A DNA stretch of 64,000 nt. It comes from Mytilus galloprovincialis (lineage: Eukaryota; Mollusca; Bivalvia; Mytilida; Mytilidae). A program made the translations under genes and the position numbers. Below, in pieces: positions 8,581 to 21,699 of this stretch. The stretch's first letter is position 1. Each line of letters opens with the position of its first letter. The notes below the pieces were generated by a model that ran no database searches, had not been told where the DNA came from, and saw only the letters and a program-made list of their open reading frames with translations. The stretch is from positions 67,929,865 through 67,993,864 of the forward strand of contig NC_134843.1 of NCBI RefSeq assembly GCF_965363235.1. Direction: 5' to 3'.

Positions 8581-11470
8581 AACAAGAGTGATCACGCTGA
8601 AATTTCACGCCTTCTTTACTAATCAGTGATATTATGTTGATAGTCCTAAATATAAAGCTTTATTACAACTGTCACATCAACTCAACATTAACCAAAAAAA
8701 CTAAACATTTATCAATGAACCATAAAAATAAGGTCAAGGTCAGATGAACCATACCAGGCAGACATGTACAACTAACAATTCTTCAATACAACTTTTGCTT
8801 ATAAATTAAGAAAGACAGACCAAAACACAAATACCGTGACAATGAGGTCAAGGTCAAATAAAACCTGCGCGACTGACATATAGATCATAAAATATTTCCA
8901 TACACCAATTATAGTTGACCTATTGCATATAGTATTTGAAAAATAGACCAAAACTAAAAAAACTTTACTTTCACAACTGAACCATGAAGGTCAGATGACA
9001 CCTGTCAGGTACATGTAAACCTTACAATCATTCCATACACCAAATATAGTAGACCTATTGCATATAGTATGAAATAAACTGACCAAAACACAAAAACTTA
9101 ACTATCATAACCACTGGATCATGAAAATGAGGTCAAGGTCAGATGACACCTGCCAGTTGAACATGTACACCTTACAGTCCTTCTATACACCGAATTTACT
9201 AGACCTATTGCTTATAGTATCTGACATATGGACTTGACCACCAAAACTTAACCTTGTTCATTGATCCATGAAATGAGGTCGAGGTCAAGTGGAAATTGTC
9301 TGACGGGCATGAGGACCTTGCAAGGTACGCAATACTAAATATAGTTATCCTATTACTTATAATAAGAGAGAATTTAACATTACAAAAAAATCTTAACTTT
9401 TTTGTCAAGCAGTCACTGAGCCATAAAAATGAAGTCAATGACATTGGACATGTGACTGACGGAAAGTTCGTAACATGAGGCATCTATATACAAAGTATGA
9501 AGAATCCAGGTCTTCCATCTTCTAAAATACAAAGCTTTTAAGGGGGGGCAAGGGGTTTAACTGTTATGCTGTTATGGGGCATTTTAATTCTTTGTTATCT
9601 GTTATTCTGAAAATATATTTACTGTTAGCTGTTATTGTCTTATTCTTTGTTAGCTGTTATAGGACTATTATCTATTTTGTTATCTGTTATTGTGAGAATC
9701 TATTTGCTGTTAACTGTTATTGAGAATTGGAATGTTATCATTTTGATAGCCAATCTTCCGTAGAAATTGAAGATAATTGAAAATTGTGATTTGAATGGAT
9801 AATAGTCTCATTGGCACGCTTACCACATCTTCTTAATCTTACAATGTATATCTATTGGGGTCTTTCTACTGGTAATATCGGGTGGCCCTGTATTTGCAGA
9901 AGAATTTCAGTAACATGCATCACATAAACATATTAAAATCAATTGGACCCAGGACCATTCCAGTATATATTATTATTATCCTTTGTAATAAATTCCGTTG
10001 TCTGTGAACATGTAGCATTTTGTACAAATTATAATTCACTTATTACTTGTACAATAACCTATAGTATGGATTTTGTTAAAAAAAAAAAAAAGCATTAATT
10101 TGGTACACCCTATAAATTTTTTTTTATTCAATGACCACATAATAATCTTTATGCTGTACTATTACACCACTGTCCCTGATTAGAGGAGGATTGGACACCA
10201 ACTAGCATGCTTAAGTTGACGCAGTCACATTCTGTAAGTGCCTATTTCCAAGTCAGGAGCCTGGATTCAGTGGTTGTAGTTTGTTACTGTGTTACTAAGT
10301 TTCTCGTTCACTATTTTGTGGATAAATTAGGCAGTTAGTTTTCTCCTTTGAATTGTTTTACACTACTAAGTGGTATGGGTTTGAATTATGGCTTTGGGAA
10401 TTATACAACATCTTTTTCTTTTAGCATTTATATTATAAGTGCTACTCCCTCTCTTTTCATTTAAATGAAAGAGAACCCTGACCACCATATTTTTAAAAGC
10501 TTTTTAACTGCTTCACATGGCGAAAATTGAAGCTCAGAAACCATTGATGCAAATAAAGATGTGTCTTCAGTTTAATTTTTCGACAAATACCCTTTTAAAA
10601 TTCCTACAGCTTCTACAATACTGTACCCAAATTTTCCATATTCTATAATTTCACATAAGATGCATGATTGATGTTTCACTAGGTGTCATCCAAATTTTCA
10701 CTAGGTCAAATTTCTATTTTACTATCAGAATTGTCACTTGAGTCAATTTCTATTATCAAAATAACCATAACTGGCATGTGTGTGTCAGTTACATGTCCTG
10801 TCTCCACTGATCTGGGTATTTTTGTATTTTATAAGTAAGTTTTATCATGAGGTCATTACATAAAAAAAATATATTGTGCATCAATGTTTTTTTATTACTT
10901 GTAAAGTACAAATGTATATATATTGCTTTTCAGAAATAAAAAATCTAAAAATCAAATTGATAATAAAGTGTCACTGGCTGCACTACTTTCAAAAATTAAA
11001 TAAACAAAACTGAATCATTAAAAATTGATCCCTCAAATGCCTTAGATTAAAAATATCCGTATATCAAAAACAGAAACTAGTAATTTCGTTCAGAAAAATT
11101 CAACATCCATGCTATAACTTATTGTACAAGTTACGGAAAAAAATCAACCAAGGCAGAACTGCCTCAACGGCCGAAACGTCTTGTTTACACAAATTACAAT
11201 TTTCTAGGTCCATACCACAAGTTATATACTTATATACTAAGATCTACGAGTCATCTACTGGATTGGTCCTGGATAGATTTATTTTCATATTTCATTTACT
11301 GTTATCTGTTATTGTCCCTTTTCAATTCCTTGTTATCTGTTTTTCACCAAATCAATTCACTGTTTTGCTGTTATTGGAACCCCCCTTGCCCCCCCTCTTT
11401 TAAGAAGTTAGCTAACACCGCCGCCGCCGCCGGATCACTATCCCTATGTCGAGCTTTCTTCAACAAAAAT
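8581..11470 (-). repeat. 148-bp-repeat element, copy A (interrupted)
   Basis: The complement carries a GCC/GGC run and AGCTCGACATAGGGATAGTG (near 11415-11460) at its head. About six diverged units of about 148 bp follow, each with TTGACCTCATTTTCATGG (8690-9440). It ends near ACAAGAGTG at 8581. Copy B in the opposite orientation is at 33112-34215. Copy A is split by the nested insertion at 9542-11396. No protein-coding capacity was seen. Confidence 0.75.
9542..11396. mobile_element. Nested 1855-bp insertion with 7-bp target duplication
   Basis: CTTTTAA flanks it at 9535-9541 and 11397-11403. The same site occurs once, uninterrupted, in copy B (complement of 33206-33212), so both ends are fixed by an empty site. 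The ends are short imperfect inverted repeats (GGGGGGGCAAGGGG). Inside both ends are direct repeats of CTGTTATCTGTTATT and variants. There is no transposase ORF, so it is non-autonomous. A family resembling the 21.7-22.1 kb repeat is embedded at about 10140-10400. Confidence 0.72.
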
Positions 11471-12100
11471 TGCGGCTCGACAAAAAGGAGGGAAATGGGA
11501 GGGTTTTCAGATAAAATTCAAAAACGATCTTTTCTCTCTCCCAAAACAAAGGCGAATGATCACATGTCCAAGAACATGTAGAAATTTGATATTAGTTACC
11601 GATCTCAAGAACTGACCAATCAGATAATTTTAATAGATGATCATGCTTTGAACATGCTGCAGTCCTTGACCTCATGTTGATATACTTAAACAAAGAAATA
11701 CCTTCTTACACACATGGCATTAATAAAATCAATAGTATCAGAAATTCCAGTTAAAAGGTCTTTAATTTACAATAAATGTTATTTTAGCTACGATCATGAA
11801 AACGCGATTTTTATCAAGTTTTTCTTTACTTTACCTGTGCACTTTATTGCGGGAACTTTTGTCATCATGAATGTTGAATTTCATTGCGTAATAAATGTTA
11901 ATTTACATTTACTTAATTTTATCATCGGTATAAGGACATCATTCGTAATTATAACTCAACATGCAGACATCTTATATTTTCGTGTATTTCACATTCAATC
12001 TTTTGTCATCATGAATGTTGAATTTCATTGTGTAATAAGGACGCGATATTGCTGTTAGCCAAACAAAACCAAGTTTCATAATGAAACATACATCTAATGT
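11471..12100. repeat. AT-rich region with a dispersed direct repeat
   Basis: Positions 11905-12003 recur at 12509-12604 with about three differences, containing TATCATCGGTATAAGGACATC, 604 bp apart. A shorter repeat TCATGAATGTTGAATTTCATTG occurs at about 11867 and 12010. No gene seen. Confidence 0.55.
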
Positions 12101-12119
12101 AATTGTATGTACATATAAA

Positions 12120-12300
12120 GAATGACAATATATGATATATGACAATAAAATGCAGAGCGCAGCCTGATATGACCACAGAGGTCTAACCCTGAACAGTTGG
12201 TACAAGTTTGGACACAATATTCAAGCTTGATACTGTCTGAATTTAGATTCTGATCAACTTTTGACATAATATAGGTTTCTGACATAAAATAAATGTGGTG
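12120..12300. repeat. Bivalve-type dispersed repeat fragment (CCTGAACAGTTGG family)
   Basis: Contains GAGGTCTAACCCTGAACAGTTGG, related to segments at about 59140-59180 and 59915-59960. No coding potential. Confidence 0.45.
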
Positions 12301-12939
12301 AATAATCTTAAAAATTTAAAATGTGTTAAAATATGTTTATTAATTTTCAAATTGTCACCATCGTATGGTGTTTTACATATATCTCAACTTGTATGATTCG
12401 CTCGTGTATGAAACAACGTATTAGATTTTAGCGAGATAGAAATTTATGTAGAATAACTGAAAAATTATTACACCAGGGTTTTCGATATCATAAACTAGTC
12501 AAAACATTTACTTAATTTTATCATCGGTATAAGGACATCATTCGTAATTATAACTCAACATGCAGACAACTTATATTTTCGGGTATTTCACATTCAATCT
12601 TTTATGCATATGGTAATATTCTTTACAAAGCACAAACATGTCAGTATTCACCTCAAAAGCTAACAAAACCTTTAAACAGGCCTTTTGAGAAGGGAAATAG
12701 TTACGGAACTGTTGTCAGGTCATTAAAGATTGCATATTTTGGCTTTAATATTGATTCACTTATAGGGTCTTTGCATCGGAATTAAACACATTTATTCTAA
12801 AACCAGTTGTTGGCATCTCACGAGTTATGTTCTTCTCATAGTTTTTATGATTGTATAATATACTAAACCCCTAACAGGAGAGAGTGTGCCTGATATTCAT
12901 ATTATGATGAAGACAGAATCTTTCAATCAGTTTAATTGA

Positions 12940-13430
12940 GGTCAGGAGGTAGCATGTCAGTAACTTCTAGTAGTCTGTTGTTATTTATGTATTATTGTCA
13001 TATTGTTTATTGTCTTTTGTTTCTTATTCTGACATCGGACTTCTCTCAAATTGAGATTTACTGTGCGTACTGTTGTGCGGTTTTTTCTACATTGGTAAGA
13101 GGTATAGGGCGAGGGTTGAGATATCAAAAAACATGTATAATACCGCCGCATTTTTGAGCCTGTCCGAAGTCATGAGCCTCTGGCCTTTGTTAGTCTTGTA
13201 TCATTTTTAATTTTAGTTTATTTGTGTATAATTCGGAGTTAAGTTCGACGTCCATTATCACTGAACTAGTATACCTATCTATTTAGGGGCCAGCTGAAGG
13301 ACGCCTCCGGTGCAGGAATTTCTTGCTGCATTGAAGACCAATTGGTGGCCTTCGGCTGTTGTCTGCTCTATGGTCGAGTTGATGTTTCTTTGACACATTC
13401 CCCATTTCCATTCTCAATTTTATTTAAATA
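12940..13430 (+). repeat. Dispersed repeat family A, copy 1
   Basis: Core AGGGGCCAGCTGAAGGACGC through TTTGACACATTCCCCATTTC. Related copies at 23868-23995, 39117-39256, 50150-50480 and 54020-54165 show the same core on either strand. Copies at 13150-13250 and 50370-50470 also share the flanking segment GGCCAGAGGCTC. Probably SINE- or MITE-like. Confidence 0.6.
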
Positions 13431-13965
13431 CAAGTTATTGTCTGGAAACTAGAAAAAAGCTACCATTTGGCCCCTTTTTGGCCATTAATTCCTGTACGTT
13501 TAGGTCAATTACCTCCAACCTCATACCCAGTCTCCACATTTAAATATGGAACATTTTGATACAATTTCAGAGAGATCCATAGACTTACACACAAGTTTTT
13601 TGTCAAGAAACTAGAAAAATGCTTGTTTAAAGCCCCGTTTTTTGTCCCTTACTCCTGAACAATTGGGACATTTACCCCCAAACTCATACCAAGTCTTCCC
13701 ATTGTGATATGAAACCTTGTGGTATAATTTCAGGGATATCCATACACTGACACAAAAGTAAAAAGTTAAAAAAAATACAAAATTGCTTGTTTTTTACCCT
13801 TTTTGGGCCCCTAATTTCTAAACCATTGGTAAGATTGCATTTGTGGTATTGAACCTTCTGCTCAAATTTCATAGAAATAAAATCCGTTTAAATATTGTTC
13901 GGAAACCAAAATGTCGTAGAACGACGCAGATGAGAACGACGACGACAACGTCATACCAATATACG
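13430..13965 (+). repeat. Tandem repeat, about 175-bp unit, three copies
   Basis: Each unit carries AACTAGAAAAA.GCT then a T/G/C-rich stretch (CCCCTTTTTGG), a CATACC..GTCT segment and an AATTTCAGAGAGATCCAT-like end. Units start near 13440, 13610 and 13760. The array ends at an ACGACGACGACAACG tract. Confidence 0.6.
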
Positions 13966-14179
13966 ATGCCAAAAACATTTTGCAGTAGTATAAAATTGTA
14001 TGACGATGCTGTTAACTTCATTTTCAACAGCTCCTGCGTGCTTAGTGCTTAGTGATAATTTTGCATATCACTCTACTGTGCTGAGAAAGAAAATTACCAT
14101 TCAGTAAGATCAAAGGTTGTTTTTTTTGCAAAATAACGACTATATGCAATATCCATTTTTGAGAAATATCCATTACAAA

Positions 14180-14935
14180 TAATATTGTTTAGATATTTAG
14201 TATTTACTAGAACACATCCGTGATATCGCGGGTCCGTGACTGAATTAAAGTATATAACTATGCGCAAGCCTTATTTTAGTATTAGTACTGTCATCTGATA
14301 AAGTCATGCCGATTATAAGATACACAATTTTCTCTGCTTTCAAATCTTTCTGTTTGAACCCGTCGAACTGGAACTTATCAATTATTGGTAATATTGATTA
14401 TTTGGAAAACAAAAGGTCCTGGAATGGAGTATTTTTTAATCAACAGCATTGTCCTATATTAGTTATAAATAAAGTTAAATTCTTTTATTCGCTGTTTTAC
14501 GTCATGCCCGTTAACAAATTGAAACTTATTTTTAGTCCAGATTTTTAGTATTCGTATTGTTATCTTAGAAAGTCTTACGGATTAAAATACTACAATAGGT
14601 AACAATTTGACAATTTAGTAGTGTCAACCCTGTGATTATGACCCGTGTATATAGCATATTAATCCTGAATACACCGTTTGGTGGTGCGCCTGTCAGATGC
14701 GGAACGTACAGATAAGGTAATAGGTAACAGGTGATTATACTATTGGTATCGGTATCGGACTCGACCCGGAACTTCCTAATTATTGGCAATATTAATTACG
14801 TGGAAAACAATAGGGCCTGGAGTGGTGTAATTTTTAATCTACACCTTTGTACTATATTAGTTGTATATAAAGTTGAATTCTTTGATTCGTCGTTTTTACG
14901 TGATGGACCTCGTAATTTTAGTATTATAGATGACT
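14180..14935 (+). repeat. Dispersed repeat with internal duplication
   Basis: The segment 14360-14520 (core TTATTGGTAATATTGATTA, then CCTGGAATGGAGTA) recurs diverged at 14765-14920. The left flank ACTAGAACACATCCGTGATA recurs inverted at about 28755-28785. No gene. Confidence 0.5.
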
Positions 14936-16020
14936 ATTTTTGTGTCATTCATACAGCCTTTGGATTAACAAAAATGGAGATCTCCCTCTTTCTATCAGCA
15001 CTAAAAAACTTGAATTATGGTGAGATCCATTTTGCCAAATTTTGCACTTCTGCCAAAATTGATAAAAAATTTTAACATTTTTATGCATTAGGTTTGTTTA
15101 CACAACTTTTTTGATGACATTTAGTGTTTTTAGCAATGTTTTCCATGAACATAAACATAGTTTTATTTCTCTTCACATTTATAATCAAACAGAGATAACA
15201 AAATACCAAAACAACTCAATTGATTAAAGGGAATAAAAAATTTAGCGACTTTCAAATTAAAAACAGAGATTTTCAGATACAGAGGAGTTGCGATGACAAA
15301 AACAGGACTGATGGACAGACAGATTTATAGATCAAAAACATTATATCCTACGGAACTTTGTTCCATGGGGAATAAAAATCAATTGTTTGTGTCATACATG
15401 TACATGTTAACCATGATCAAAGTATATTAGTGAAAAATACCATTTGCTTCTGACAGAATTACCATGAAAACCATCCAAACAGATATCCAAAGTATGTTTA
15501 CTACCATTTTTGATGTTTTAAATTCTGAAAAATAAAGAAAGTATTTCAAGTCATATAGTTTACATTATTGTTTCAATAACTCAATTTTGAAAATTGTCAA
15601 AGTCTAAACAATGAAATCCTAGATATCAAAGAATAACAAGACCATTTAATATGAATACAAGTCATGTATATACAAGTTTGAGTTTTCTTACCAGCTGTGG
15701 ACTGCTACGATCTATCCTAATTTGATGTGGTACCTAACACTGCAGTGAGATAACTCTGTAAAATCAGCCGAACTTTTTAATCACGTTGTATTGTTGAGGA
15801 AATATTAAGCTTCTCAATAATCAAAATGAGTGTTTGTCACACTGCTATATATTCAACCATTTTTTTTCTGAGAAAGTAATTGGTTCAAGTTTTTGAAATT
15901 TTGAAATTTTTTAAACGTTCAAAGTAAATATTTTGTCAAAATCTATGAAAATTAAACGAGCCAAATCAATTTAAGTCAAGGTGTTGGATACCACCTTAAT
16001 GTGATATTTTTGGATAGTTA
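14936..16020. other. AT-rich non-coding stretch
   Basis: Only short open frames were seen. No domain, splice-consistent exon or clear repeat was recognised. Confidence 0.35.
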
Positions 16021-16039
16021 CTTCGGGGTCTTTCTATAA

Positions 16040-17595
16040 TAATTTGTTATAATTATTCATACTACATGTTATAATTTGTACAATGCCAAAATACAATACA
16101 AGTTATAACATGTACAAAAGTACATCGTACATGTTACAACATGTACAAAATATTGCTTAAAAATTGTTTTAACCTGTACAATTTTTTTTATATTAAAAAA
16201 TAATAATAAAACAGAATTACATTCACGAATGAAATTTCTCAGATAATAAAGAACTATAATCACATCCAAAAGAAGGTGCATTTTTTACAGCATGCATAAA
16301 ATATTTCATTTTCATACATTTTAGAAACAAGTTATTTTTTACTTGTTGCTACAAGATAGACATGTGACACCTTTGAGTTGCACGAAACTTTCATTCTTCT
16401 ACATTCACACCTACCCGACTCACAACTGCCTTTCTTACACTGAAAATGCACAAAACTTTGCCCTCCACTTAATGATATGTGACGCACAATCTTTCTCACA
16501 GTGACACGCATATCACTCATTGGGATTACACACATTTATAAAGTTGTATTTGCAAGAAATTGAACCTGGTATCTACTCAAGTATCCCTTTATTTGTCCAA
16601 CTAAGTCTTTCGTTCCAATTTTATGTCCGCCATGTTCATTCACATTAATCACCTCGCCTATTATGTTTTTCTCATCGGCAGGGTCCATATCAATGGACAG
16701 AATAGGAATGATAACACAATCACCTTGAGAGAGAACAGTTTGTCTAATTTTTTAAGTTATCAGTCAAGGTCTCAGTTTATTCCTGCTGATCAGAAAGGCC
16801 CTTCTTTCGTACACGCTTAATGTCAATGTTTGAAATTTCAGACAAACCCTCAGTGTTATTGACAGCATGAATATCACCACCAGAAAGTGGACTCTTTCGA
16901 GGTAGTATACCAGTAGATGTCATGCTAATTCTTCCTTACAAACCATGTTAGAATTACTTCATTCAATAACCATCGTTTCTGTTTGTAACTCAATTGTTTG
17001 TTCATTCTTGTCTGCTGAATCATTACCATTTAATTCACCATTAGTTTCATTGTTTGTGTCATTTATAATGTCTGTCTCTGACATAATTTGTTAATTCCAA
17101 TTTCGTTGTCGGTATTACATGTATGTTCTGTCTCGGCAAAAGGGTCTTCACTATGTGAGTAATAATTGGATACTGAACTTGCTTCAAACATTGCTTCTAA
17201 GTCTTCTTCTGTGTAATACAGAATAATGTTTATTGACTTCATGTGTATTTTAAAAGTCTTTAAGGTATTAAGTAATTATAAAAACTAATTTACTGGTCAT
17301 TAACTTTATCAAAAAGGTATCACACTAACATGAATGGACAATAAAAAAAATGATGAAAATGTTATTGAGGATAATATGGCATGTGTTGTAATATTAAAAA
17401 CATATTTTTATTTTCAAATTTTGTACAAGTTAAAACTATTTCTAAGCCATATTTTGTACATGTTATAACATGTATGAGGTACATTTGTACATGTTATAAC
17501 TTGTATTTTGGCATTGTACAAATTATAACATTATATGTTATTTGTACAACATTTTTGTACATGTTATAACCTAGCTGTACAAAATTGCAACTTGT
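16040..17595 (-). mobile_element. Palindrome-ended DNA transposon remnant (possibly Ginger-like)
   Basis: The left end (16070-16190) and the complement of the right end (17405-17540) match over about 120 bp, including AATGCCAAAATACAA and several copies of the palindrome-like ACATGTTATAACATGT. The interior on the minus strand holds decayed pieces of an integrase-associated protein (16340-16760). TGT-type ends with integrase relatives suggest Ginger, which is inference. Another copy of the end is at 42535-42700. Exact boundaries were not determined. Confidence 0.6.
16340..16760 (-). pseudogene. Integrase/transposase C-terminal remnant with Cys-rich zinc segment
   Basis: Two adjacent minus-strand pieces are separated by a stop near 16536. 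The upstream piece has a beta-rich segment starting QGDCVIIPILSID and continuing through a GEVINV strand. The downstream piece has SGGQSF and then a cysteine cluster (CKKGSCESGRCECRR, then CNSK). This order matches the C-terminal region of integrase-derived proteins common in bivalve genomes (KRAB-A-domain-2-like). The final zinc ligands are altered. Further minus-strand fragments at 16800-16920 and 16955-17083 (the latter starting MSETDII) probably belong to the same broken gene. Confidence 0.5.
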
Positions 17596-17599
17596 ACAC

Positions 17600-18570
17600 G
17601 ACATATATATATATACATAAAGTATCAGTTACATTGGATTTAGTTATATCACAATCAACCTTGGAATGATTTTTGCATGGGGATTAAAAATGTTCCTATT
17701 ATAATAGTTAAGGACTTTATTCGTTACAGGTTGAAAAATACAGGCATAGTTTATATGTTTATGAAGACATTAGTGTCCTATATTTTGACTTTTAATAGTG
17801 AAACCTAACATAAATTAATGAAAATGCGGTTGTGTAAAAGAAATTAATTGACATTGAATAATTATAAAAAGTAAATTACTCAGTTTAGTAGCTATATAAT
17901 GCAATTGCAGCCTCCTGTCGTGTTTCTTGCTAATATAGAGTATAATTATTTGGAAGCACTCCGACCCAGATAAACCTTTTATCCGAAATTCTAAATATAG
18001 AAAGGGGAATTTTATAATCGATAACATACAAACACATAGGATCGGGAGCGGAAATTCCGGCTAAATTATACCAAAGTCGAGGAATTGTATATTTCTTGGT
18101 CGAGCCAATACATTCAATAAGACGAGCTAGTTTAGTGTAGGATCATACATTTAGTAAGTTTGTATTAACCAAAAACAATTTTCGTCAGTTTTTAAAAAAA
18201 ATTATAGTTAATAATCAATATCATGTTTTTTTTACATGCTTATTCTTAAACTATATAATATTTATATATGTGTGTTTATCCACAGGCACTCGTCTCAAAT
18301 CCTCCCCCCCCCCCCTAATATACCTTTATATTTCAGTAACAGGTATATAGGATTTTTTTTTTCTGAAACGAGTTTCTCCCAATGAAAAAGAACAAGACGG
18401 TGACATTTCTTATTAACATTTTTAAAAAGGCACATCGGGGGCATATGACATAATGTAGAGAACACACGAGTTAGGAAAAGAACATTGATTAGCATAGACA
18501 CCATAGAATTTAAATCCTCAATAACAATACAATTTTACTGTAATATTTTTAAGTCCTTTAGTTTATAGTA
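17600..18570. other. AT-rich non-coding stretch
   Basis: Holds a TA microsatellite (17602-17614) and a C run (18302-18314), with no credible exon. Confidence 0.35.
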
Positions 18571-19862
18571 TACACCTCGAAAAAAGTATTGCAACACCAA
18601 ATTGAAATTGAAATTAAAAAAACACTCTTTATTTTTTTGTAATATAATTTGGTAAAATAGAATTAGTTAAACATTATTTAAGGATCACCTGAGTTTAATC
18701 AATAAATATCGACTCGACAAGTTCTTATCTGCACATGCAGCTACTGTACCAGTAAACAGCAAAACAGATGTTTTTATCCTCATTGTTTTCAACCCTTTAA
18801 ATAACCAAGTTTTTAAAGTTATGTGATTGACACCTTGTAATGGATCATCGACAACTCTTAACTGCAGCAAGATGGTCGATTATCAGCATGAGAGAAGCAG
18901 GGATGTCGTTGTAACAACTGCACGTATTGGTCATCACCATTCCTCTATAAGTCGTTTTGAGAATAAAAATCAGGCAATAAACGATGTTAAAGACCTTCCG
19001 AGGTAATGAAGTCTCCCTATACCATTTGCTAGGGAAAATCAAACATAATGAAGGTTGGTCAGAAAGAAACCCATTGCATACAATACAATCCTAAAAAGAG
19101 AGTGGTGGGTATACAGGAGCCTTTTAGCAAGAACTGTTCGACAACGACTCATCGCTACTGGTTATCGTGCGATAATACCATTTCGGAGACCTTTTCTTAC
19201 GAACAGACACACAGTTTTTCGTATCAAATGTAGTGCACAGCTCGCCAAAGTTGAAAAATTAACATCGTGGAGGAAGATTCATTGTTCCAATAAGATTCGG
19301 TTCATCTTCCCTGGCCCGATCGTAGCCCGGATTTGAACCATATCAAGCATATATGGGACACTGTTGGGCGGAAAGTGTGCGAACGGACACCCCAGTTCAA
19401 ACACATCATGAAATAAACAATGCACTTTATCAGAAATGGTTGCTGCTACCTTAGCAACAAATTAGTCGATTTATGGCAGGAATCAGAAGACGTTATGATG
19501 CGGTTATCAGTTTGAATGGAGTTTGAGCACTAAGTACTAATTCTTTGGCGTATAACGATCACCAATGATGTGAACAGTCATCTGAAGATTAATTTTGAAA
19601 TGTCTGACATTGTAAAGTTCGACTACAGTAAAAGTTGTGAAATGCATTTTTTTGTATAAAAAACACTTTATTTTGTTATTAAAATTGTGGTTATATAAAT
19701 CATTTTTTTTTTTCAAACATTTTTTGTTTGTTTAAATGCCAATGTTATCATAAACTATGTTTCAATAATATTTTACAAATATTTTATGATATTTCATCCA
19801 AAAAAGGCTAATTTTACAAGTTTTAAAAAATCAAGGTGTTGCAATACTTTTTTCCATGTGTA
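18571..19862 (+). mobile_element. Tc1/mariner transposon, internally deleted
   Basis: TA-flanked ends form an imperfect inverted repeat with the shared core AAAAAAGTATTGCAACACC, at 18571 and ending 19862. The length of 1.29 kb is slightly under a complete Tc1-like element. It carries a broken transposase on +. Confidence 0.78.
18841..19527 (+). pseudogene. Tc1-like transposase remnant
   Basis: From ATG 18841 the start resembles the paired-like N-terminal helix-turn-helix (segments LLTAARWSIISM and REAG), followed by stops. Then 19130-19280 encodes RQRLIATGYRAIIPFRRP..LTNRH, typical of the second DNA-binding domain. The catalytic core is collapsed: a short W..KI..SNKIRF segment is joined almost directly to SPDLNHIKHIWDTVGRK (19315-19365, next frame), so the central acidic catalytic region is deleted. 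Not functional. Confidence 0.72.
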
Positions 19863-20415
19863 TATATAAATGTAATATAGTTGCATGACAAATACATAGA
19901 TCTACGTCATTTTGACTTGAATAAATTTTCCATCAGTCAGTACTGATTGAAGACCATTCAGTGAAAATAATGCGGTAAAACCCTACAATATGATTAGTCT
20001 AATTTAAGAACAAATGTCGGTAAAGAGCACATTTGGGAGAACTATTCACATGTTTAAATGAGGTGGATGCAAGAAATTATAGGCAATCATATCGTCTTCA
20101 ACAGTCCCTAGTGTTGACAGTGGGTTACTTGCCAATTTTTTGTAAACCCCTTCCAAATTTATTTCTGACTCCATGTTTTATGCCTTAAATTGCAAGTAGG
20201 GGGCTGAAATTACCCTGTAAAAAAAATTTGGATCCAGAATTTTAAAGGAAAGTAGTGATTTGTTTCAAGCTAAAAATGGTTAAAAATAAGCACTTCGGAA
20301 GCTGTCAAAAGATTTCAAGACCCTTTAAACAAAAGGTTGTCCTTAATTTGAGTTAAAGCCGATGAAGTTTTCTTTAATTTGATATAATTTGTCAAAAAAG
20401 TAGTACAACGCATTG
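19863..20415. other. Non-coding stretch
   Basis: No domain, splice-consistent exon or clear repeat recognised. Confidence 0.3.
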
Positions 20416-20990
20416 TAAAGGAGTAGGTCCGATTTTGGCCTCAAGTTTCATGTTCATCTGACGAAAGATTTTGACCACTATTTAAACACTTAATTGTCTA
20501 TTTCATTTGAATCAATTAGTTTCTGTTAAAGATTTTAACTGATTTAGTCATTAAAAACGATCCGATTCAAGCTCAAAAATGAAAAATCTACCAAATATGC
20601 CAAAAAATGTCACTTTTCAGATGGTTTTTGTCAAAAATGAAAGTGGCCGCATCCGTGTTCATCCTCAACCTTTATATATGTTATGTATTATCATAAAATA
20701 CAACTTACATTTCAATATTAAGGATGAACACGAATGCGACCACTTTCGTTTTACACGAAAACCGTCTAAAATTTAACTAAAATGCTAGAATTGTGAAGAT
20801 TTCAGTAATTTAGCATGACTTAATGGTGCTAGTACCCAATATGTGTGCATTGTATAGTCAAAACAGCCCATATTTATGTAGCAGAAGCATTCTACTGTTC
20901 AATAAATAAATAAAAGTTTACATTTGAACAATTTTGTAAAACTGTTATATTTTGGGGCCAAAAAGGGGTCTTATTGGACCTACTCCTTTA
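20416..20990 (+). mobile_element. Foldback MITE, family B copy 1
   Basis: The ends TAAAGGAGTAGGTCC (20416) and GGACCTACTCCTTTA (20990) are inverted repeats. The centre holds a second inverted pair, TGAAAGTGGCCGCATCCGTG (about 20637) against its near-complement at about 20725-20755. An opposite-orientation copy is at 44536-45111. No ORF. Confidence 0.72.
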
Positions 20991-21699
20991 TTGAGAAATC
21001 GCAGGTGGGATTTTTTTAATTTTCATTTATGTTCTAAAAGAAATGCACTACGAAATTATTGTTGTCTCGGACCATATTCCAAATACAATCATATAAGTAA
21101 AAAACGACTCAATAACAGTAACTTTGTACCGAGCTTAATTTGGACCTACCGAACTGTGGATATGCACAAAAATGAACTATAAATGATCATGGCGGATTTA
21201 ACATGATTTTAGTAGGCACCAACCTTAGTACCCTTAACTGGGACAGTGGCCGGGGTAACAGTACTTCATTAGATCAAACAATAAAAACAAGTATTGAATT
21301 GAGTATTTTTTTGAAGCGTTCTATTAAACGTACAGATTACTTTGCTATTGCCGCGAATTCTAATACTAGTACCCGTATTCTTTTCAAAAATCAAAAGCAG
21401 TCACTCCGGAAATGTCAATAAGAGAACTAGTTTACCATGATAGGATAATGTGGCCCCTTCCTTCTACATGAACAAAGTGTAATCTTTTTACTTTAAAGGA
21501 TACAAATGTATTTCAGAAATTCTCATCTTATAACAAATGCTGCAGTAGAATGCCTTGTCGAGACGATATGTCACACTGTGAGTCGTACAGAGGTGTAAAC
21601 AAATTAAACAGGGATTATCAAAGACCAAGCAATAAACTCACAGTCTCCAAAAAATAAAATTGCACAGATAGATAAATTAAAAGACGACTTATGACTGGT

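Noticed and set aside
9205..9483. 92-codon ORF on the minus strand
   Set aside because: Lies in the 148-bp repeat units, whose other units do not keep the frame.
11122..11581. Overlapping + ORFs near the GCC run
   Set aside because: They span the end of the nested insertion and the head of the 148-bp-repeat element, so they are chance frames in repeats.
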